Translations under genes and position numbers: made by a program
The notes under the pieces: model-generated
Seen by the model: the letters and a program-made list of their open reading frames with translations, nothing else
The model's database searches: none
What the model was told of the DNA's origin: nothing
Shown: positions 24,936-28,813 of the stretch, piece after piece
How positions within the stretch are numbered: the first letter of the stretch is position 1
How the letters are laid out: every line of letters begins with the position of its first letter
Origin: a virus
Direction: 5' to 3' (one strand)
Virus record (IMG/VR): IMGVR_UViG_3300009506_000146
Span: 1-28,813 of that record
Length of the DNA: 28,813 bases

Positions 24936-25313
24936 ATGGATATGAAATATTGTCAAGATTGTGGGTGTAGAAATGAGTTAGACGCAGTTTTTTGTAAGAA
25001 ATGCGGTCACTCATTTGCAAGACTTGCTGTAAGTCATACACCGCCGCCAGAACACCCCAAACAGGACTTTAGTCTTCCCGTCCCGCCACGCAAACGCGGC
25101 CCACTTAAAGCAGCGAGTCCCCCAGCGCCAGAGGTAATGGAAGCTGAAGCGGCAACACAAGATGATGACGAAGGTGATGGAGTGAGTCTAAATTTTGTTC
25201 CACAGGTTCAGTTAGAGGTAGAATCAGTCGAGATAGACGAGGTTAAAAAGGTAACATTCGGCGCTTTAGTGGAGCAAGCGCAAAGGGAGAAAGCCCAAAA
25301 GGGCGCATCTTAA
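24936..25313 (+). CDS. Zinc-ribbon protein with disordered acidic tail
   Basis: A 125-residue protein whose first 27 residues form a classic zinc ribbon: YCQDCGCRNELDAVFCKKCG, two CxxCG knuckles. The rest is Pro-rich, then acidic (AATQDDDEGDGVSLN), then a short helix (VKKVTFGALVEQAQREKAQK). Such a layout suits an adaptor that docks on another protein, possibly RNA polymerase or the neighbouring sigma-like factor (inference from position only). ATG 24942 is an equally possible start. Confidence 0.65.
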   Translation: MDMKYCQDCGCRNELDAVFCKKCGHSFARLAVSHTPPPEHPKQDFSLPVPPRKRGPLKAASPPAPEVMEAEAATQDDDEGDGVSLNFVPQVQLEVESVEIDEVKKVTFGALVEQAQREKAQKGAS

Positions 25314-25316
25314 CCT

Positions 25317-26006
25317 ATGTCTTTATTGAATCACGGGACGACTTTTGAAGAAAATACCGACCTAATTGATACCGAGATAGCTAAACGTAGAAACCTTTGG
25401 AATTTAAGTAGTATCCAATGGATGGATTTCGATGACGTTTCACAAATTATCAGAGTGCATATTTTTGAAAAATGGCATCTCTATAACCCTAAACAACCTC
25501 TAGGACCATGGCTCAACAAAGTTATCTCACACCAAATCAAGAATATCATACGAAATGTTTACGGAAATTACGTACGTCCTTGTTTAAGATGTTGTGCTGC
25601 CGCGCCAGAAAACTTATGTAAAATTTATGGTACACAATGTTCCGAGTGTCCATTGTACTCCGCTTGGGAAAAGAATAAGAAACAAGCCTATGAAGTCAAG
25701 ATGCCTCTTTCCATGGAACACTTCACTAATAATCAAGACATAGGATATCATGATAAGCAGGATATAGATGTAGTTGCCCAAACAATACACGAACATATGC
25801 AAAAGACACTCAAACCAACTGAGTGGACCGTATATAGATTACTCTTTATCGAAGGAATGACAGAAGAAGACGTCGCGCTGAAAATGGGATACAGGACTAC
25901 AGAAGTCGGAAGACGAGCGGGTTATAAACAAATACGCAACATTCGCAAGGCTATCATGACAAAGGTCAAGAAGGCGCTCCAGAATGACGAGATTGATATT
26001 TTATAG
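25317..26006 (+). CDS. Phage sigma-factor-like protein with Cys-rich insert
   Basis: A 229-residue protein. Residues about 37-80 (DFDDVSQIIRVHIFEKWHLY ... WLNKVISHQIKNIIRN) match the region 2 helices of sigma70/ECF factors. About 165-212 (KPTEWTVYRLLFIEGMTEED ... AGYKQIRNIRKAI) matches region 4 with its helix-turn-helix. Between them lies a Cys cluster (Cys 89, 92, 93, 101, 108, 111; RPCLRCC...CKIYGTQCSECP), unusual for a sigma factor and probably a zinc site. Likely role: redirect host RNA polymerase to late promoters; the GTGTAAT motifs nearby are candidates. Start is three bases after the upstream stop. Confidence 0.75.
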   Translation: MSLLNHGTTFEENTDLIDTEIAKRRNLWNLSSIQWMDFDDVSQIIRVHIFEKWHLYNPKQPLGPWLNKVISHQIKNIIRNVYGNYVRPCLRCCAAAPENLCKIYGTQCSECPLYSAWEKNKKQAYEVKMPLSMEHFTNNQDIGYHDKQDIDVVAQTIHEHMQKTLKPTEWTVYRLLFIEGMTEEDVALKMGYRTTEVGRRAGYKQIRNIRKAIMTKVKKALQNDEIDIL

Positions 26007-26008
26007 AT

Positions 26009-27124
26009 ATGAATTGTGATAACCTCACCCTAACCCCAGAACAAGAGCAATTAATCATCAGCGCGTTTAACAATAAAACGGGAAGAGATATACCTTCTAT
26101 TACTGAGTTAGTCCACATAGCTTTTCCAGACCAACCCCTTCTTGACGGACGAAGTCTTCAGGGCCGTATTATTAAGGCTTTGTTGGTTTCTCGGGGGCTT
26201 AGGGCGCAAACTCGTTCCGCGTACGCTCCTGTAGACAAAATAGAACTTACTGACCATCACAAGGAATTTATCAACAGTGTCAAAGGAGATATGACGGCTG
26301 TTGAAATGGCTAAAATCATCTTTGGTAACAACGCACTTACAAATCTCAACATGGAAACTCGTGTGGTGGCCGAATATCTACGTTCTATCCAAAACGAAGA
26401 AGACGTTGCCAGACGAGGTACTGTGGATGTTCCAAGTGATAATTACAAACCACCCAGAAGCATTACGGGGGTTTTACAGAGGGTGGATAAGTTTGTGTTT
26501 AATCATGGCATTCAAAAAGACCAGATGACGGCGCAACAGAAGGCTGGTTTGGAAGCGTTGTTATCTTACCTGAACACTTTTCGATTTGGGCACCAAATCA
26601 ATCTTTACGAAACTCAAACCGCGAGAGACCTCTTTGAAAGTTCTTTTGTCCGTTATACATACGACAAACCAGACCTGACCGAAGAAGAGGTAGACCAGTA
26701 TATCAATGTTTCTCATGACAATGTAGCTATGGCAGCTACGCAAGTTAGGATGGAACGTTTATCTACCATGTTGGATAATACAACATGTGACAATCCAGAT
26801 GAACGAGCGCGAATTTCAATGGGATTAGTAGAATCAATTGGAAAGCTAAGTGTTGAACTTAATCAGGTAGCCAAACGCCAACAAGGCTTATTGGGCGACC
26901 TCAAACAAAAACGTTCAGACAGAATTGCCGCCTTACGTAGCGCCAACGCTTCCATTCTTAACTTAGTTCAGCTATGGAAAGAAGAAAAGAGTCGCAAGAA
27001 ACTTATTGTCTTGGCTGAGGCTCGTCAGAAGGCATTGGAGAATGCCGCTCATGACCTTTCTACTATGGAAGAAATCAAAGCCCGTATCATGGGGATAGAC
27101 ATTGATGAAATCGTGCGCGGATAA
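26009..27124 (+). CDS. Hypothetical protein, possible small terminase subunit
   Basis: A 371-residue mainly helical protein. Residues 1-65 (LTPEQEQLIISAFNNKTGRD ... LDGRSLQGRIIKALLVSRGL) and 78-125 (LTDHHKEFINSVKGDMTAVE ...) look like two helix-turn-helix-type units. The last 130 residues are a long charged coiled coil (SVELNQVAKRQQGLLGDLKQ; EEKSRKKLIVLAEARQKALE). Position just before the nuclease and large terminase, plus N-terminal DNA-binding-like helices and a coiled coil, suit a small terminase; no direct similarity is recognised. The ATG is two bases after the sigma gene stop (TAG-AT-ATG). Confidence 0.5.
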   Translation: MNCDNLTLTPEQEQLIISAFNNKTGRDIPSITELVHIAFPDQPLLDGRSLQGRIIKALLVSRGLRAQTRSAYAPVDKIELTDHHKEFINSVKGDMTAVEMAKIIFGNNALTNLNMETRVVAEYLRSIQNEEDVARRGTVDVPSDNYKPPRSITGVLQRVDKFVFNHGIQKDQMTAQQKAGLEALLSYLNTFRFGHQINLYETQTARDLFESSFVRYTYDKPDLTEEEVDQYINVSHDNVAMAATQVRMERLSTMLDNTTCDNPDERARISMGLVESIGKLSVELNQVAKRQQGLLGDLKQKRSDRIAALRSANASILNLVQLWKEEKSRKKLIVLAEARQKALENAAHDLSTMEEIKARIMGIDIDEIVRG

Positions 27125-28049
27125 TATTCTCTGTCAGGTGTGTAAAAAAACCTTCGAAGATGAAGCAAGACTTCATAAACACTTGAAAAGTCATAAGCTT
27201 CTTATTGCGGAGTACTATCAAACATACTTTCCGCGCTATGACAAATTGGATAGGTCGTTAATTCTCTTTCGCAACAAAGAACAATATCTTACCACGGATT
27301 TTAACTCGCGCCGAAACCTAAGGATTTGGTTGGAGAGGGAGGACGTCAATATTGTCAGGGCCTACTGCCGCAATTTGCTTGAATGTCGCAAAGCTAAAAA
27401 AGCGTTAAAATGGACGCCGACACAAGTTGAATTAAGAACAACCATGTTACCTCCTGTTCAATGGTATCACAAGCTTTTTGGAAATTATTATGCCCTGTGT
27501 GAAGAATTGGGGCTTTCGAACAAGTTCCAGTATGATTCTATATTGGTTATCCCAGATGATAAACCAGAATATACCATCTATGTAGATACCAGAGAACAAA
27601 AACCTCTTACTTTTGTTTCACACCAAACCGCTGTACAGACTTTAAAGATAGGAGATTACGTTTCGAGCAATCAACCGCCAACATGTCAGGTTTGTATCGA
27701 GCGTAAGGCTATGAATGATTTCGTTGGTACGTTATCTGGTGGATACGAAAGATTTTGCAGAGAACTTGATAAGGCTGTTGCAGCCAATTCCTATGTTGTG
27801 GTGTTAGTAGAATCCACATTGAATCAGTGTATGGATTCTGGAGCCAACATCTATCGTCGATTCACCAAAGTGACTCCCGATTACGTGTTTCACAATGTTA
27901 GGGAAACTATACAAAAATATCCAATGGTTCAATTTCTGTTTGTCGATGGTAGAGAAGTAGCGGCGACAATCATAGAGAAAATTTTTGATAGTCACTGTAA
28001 TTATCGACACGTTGACTTACAGTTACTATACGACATACATAAGTTATAG
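27105..28049 (+). CDS. C2H2 zinc finger plus ERCC4-type nuclease
   Basis: A 314-residue protein. Residues 10-30 are a C2H2 finger (Cys10, Cys13, His26, His30). A helical middle follows (about 31-145), then an ERCC4/XPF nuclease domain: YVDTREQKPL (159-168), KIGDY (181-185), CIERKAMNDFVGTL (197-210), with the Asp, Glu-Arg-Lys set needed for metal-dependent cutting of branched DNA. Between a putative small and the large terminase, it may resolve branched DNA before packaging (inference). ATG 27105 overlaps the upstream gene by 20 bases; a TTG one codon earlier is less likely. Confidence 0.75.
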   Translation: MKSCADNILCQVCKKTFEDEARLHKHLKSHKLLIAEYYQTYFPRYDKLDRSLILFRNKEQYLTTDFNSRRNLRIWLEREDVNIVRAYCRNLLECRKAKKALKWTPTQVELRTTMLPPVQWYHKLFGNYYALCEELGLSNKFQYDSILVIPDDKPEYTIYVDTREQKPLTFVSHQTAVQTLKIGDYVSSNQPPTCQVCIERKAMNDFVGTLSGGYERFCRELDKAVAANSYVVVLVESTLNQCMDSGANIYRRFTKVTPDYVFHNVRETIQKYPMVQFLFVDGREVAATIIEKIFDSHCNYRHVDLQLLYDIHKL

Positions 28050-28050
28050 C

Positions 28051-28813
28051 ATGTGGTACTGCCCAGAAAAATATAAAAGACCAAATGTTTACAATGTAAA
28101 CGAGCACTTGAAAACCCTGCGCGGGGAGTTAGATGATAGGGAGGCTCGTATTACATTTATTGACTTCATGCGTTCGAACATTGGTCTGATGGTTTACCTG
28201 ATATCGGGGGTTAAACTAGCACCTTATCAGGAGATTACCCTGAAGGCCCTTTTATCACGACATAGGAGCATGTGCGTATGGGGGCGCGGCTGTTCAAAGA
28301 GCTTCATGTCGGCCATCTTCTGCTTTTGTCAGGCTATCTTGGAACCTCAAAGTAAAATCATGATAGCAGGCCCAACCTTTCGTACCAGCCGTATCATTTT
28401 TGGCTACTTGGAAGATATCGTAAAGAAGCCGGGAGCAGAATTACTCATGCAGGCTTTTGGATGTAACCCATCCAAACGTAATGATATGTTTGAATGGAAG
28501 ATTAATGGGGGATTAATCTGCGCTATTCCACTTAACGGCGAAAAAATCAGAGGTTTTCGCGCCAATGTCATTCTGATTGATGAGTACCTGTTAATGCCAC
28601 AGGATATCATTGAAAATGTGCTCAAACCATTCTTAGCTGCACCTTTGGATATCGAAGACCGTATCAAAATCAGGGAAGAAGAAGACCGACTCATTTCTCA
28701 GGGCTACATGAAAGAGGAACAAAGAGTAGTATTCGAAAATCATTCGAAAATGATAGCTCTTTCTTCAGCCAGTTATACTTTTGAGAACCTACATGCCACA
28801 TTTCAGGATTGGA
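28051..28813 (+). CDS. Terminase large subunit, N-terminal part (cut by window end)
   Basis: The first 254 residues of the packaging motor ATPase. Walker A VWGRGCSKSF (76-85, GRGCSKS), KIMIAGPTFRTSRI (102-115), a conserved GEKIRGFRA (163-171) and Walker B VILIDEY (173-179), in the order expected for phage large terminases. The C-terminal nuclease lies beyond the window. It starts one base after the nuclease stop (TAG-C-ATG), so it belongs to the same operon as the sigma-like and nuclease genes. The open frame runs to the end of the sequence. Confidence 0.85.
   Translation, partial: MWYCPEKYKRPNVYNVNEHLKTLRGELDDREARITFIDFMRSNIGLMVYLISGVKLAPYQEITLKALLSRHRSMCVWGRGCSKSFMSAIFCFCQAILEPQSKIMIAGPTFRTSRIIFGYLEDIVKKPGAELLMQAFGCNPSKRNDMFEWKINGGLICAIPLNGEKIRGFRANVILIDEYLLMPQDIIENVLKPFLAAPLDIEDRIKIREEEDRLISQGYMKEEQRVVFENHSKMIALSSASYTFENLHATFQDW

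Noticed and set aside
28404-28694. 96-codon minus-strand frame
   Set aside because: Antisense to the large terminase, whose Walker motifs are clear.

Overview
The window is part of a tailed double-stranded DNA bacteriophage genome (Caudoviricetes), probably a large virulent-type phage; the host cannot be named from sequence. The right end carries a phage packaging module: a PhoH-like ATPase, a sigma-factor-like protein, a possible small terminase subunit, a C2H2/ERCC4 nuclease and the start of the large terminase. The left 20 kb is typical phage accessory DNA: about fifty very small genes in short strand-switching blocks, with a few recognisable proteins (RuvB-like AAA+ ATPase, DUF932, an HhH-GPD glycosylase-like protein, a GP88-like Cys-rich protein, DUF4313, DUF6876). 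No tRNA, rRNA, integrase, transposase or CRISPR array was seen.

Layout. 1-5.1 kb: plus-strand small genes and the RuvB-like ATPase. 5.2-8.4 kb: DUF932, small genes, and a two-gene unit with the glycosylase-like gene. 8.6-10.1 kb: minus strand. 10.2-12.9 kb: plus strand, with a probable structured RNA at 12.35-12.49 kb. 13.0-17.4 kb: minus strand. 17.6-18.9 kb: plus strand, with a duplicated gene. 19.0-20.9 kb: minus strand. 20.93-21.70 kb: AT-rich non-coding DNA rich in short repeats. 21.7-23.8 kb: minus-strand membrane protein, small protein and a LamG/P-domain adhesin. 23.86 kb to the end: packaging and late-type genes on the plus strand, except one HExxH protein.

Two features stand out. 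First, 21 genes or gene pairs have a good sigma70-type promoter (TTGAcN-N16/17-TANNNT) whose -10 box lies only 5-9 bases before the start codon. The mRNA should therefore begin on, or within three bases of, the start codon: leaderless translation. Genes further along the same operons use Shine-Dalgarno sites, ATGA overlaps or a stop-N2-ATG arrangement instead. The promoters correct several gene starts and reveal a microprotein gene.

Second, 18 copies of a 60-75 bp element lie between these units from 5.2 to 19.9 kb. Each has up to four 12-base half-sites in alternating orientation (GTAAGTCGTTGA, N3, TCAACGACTTAC, a palindromic centre with GYGYGCAGCRCRC, GTAAGTCGTTGA, N3, TCAGGCACTTAC). The element keeps one orientation on the DNA although the genes around it switch strand. 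Many gaps therefore read terminator hairpin, element, promoter, leaderless gene, so that single small genes look like self-contained cassettes. The element is absent from the packaging region, where inverted GTGTAAT motifs sit in the divergent promoter gaps instead.
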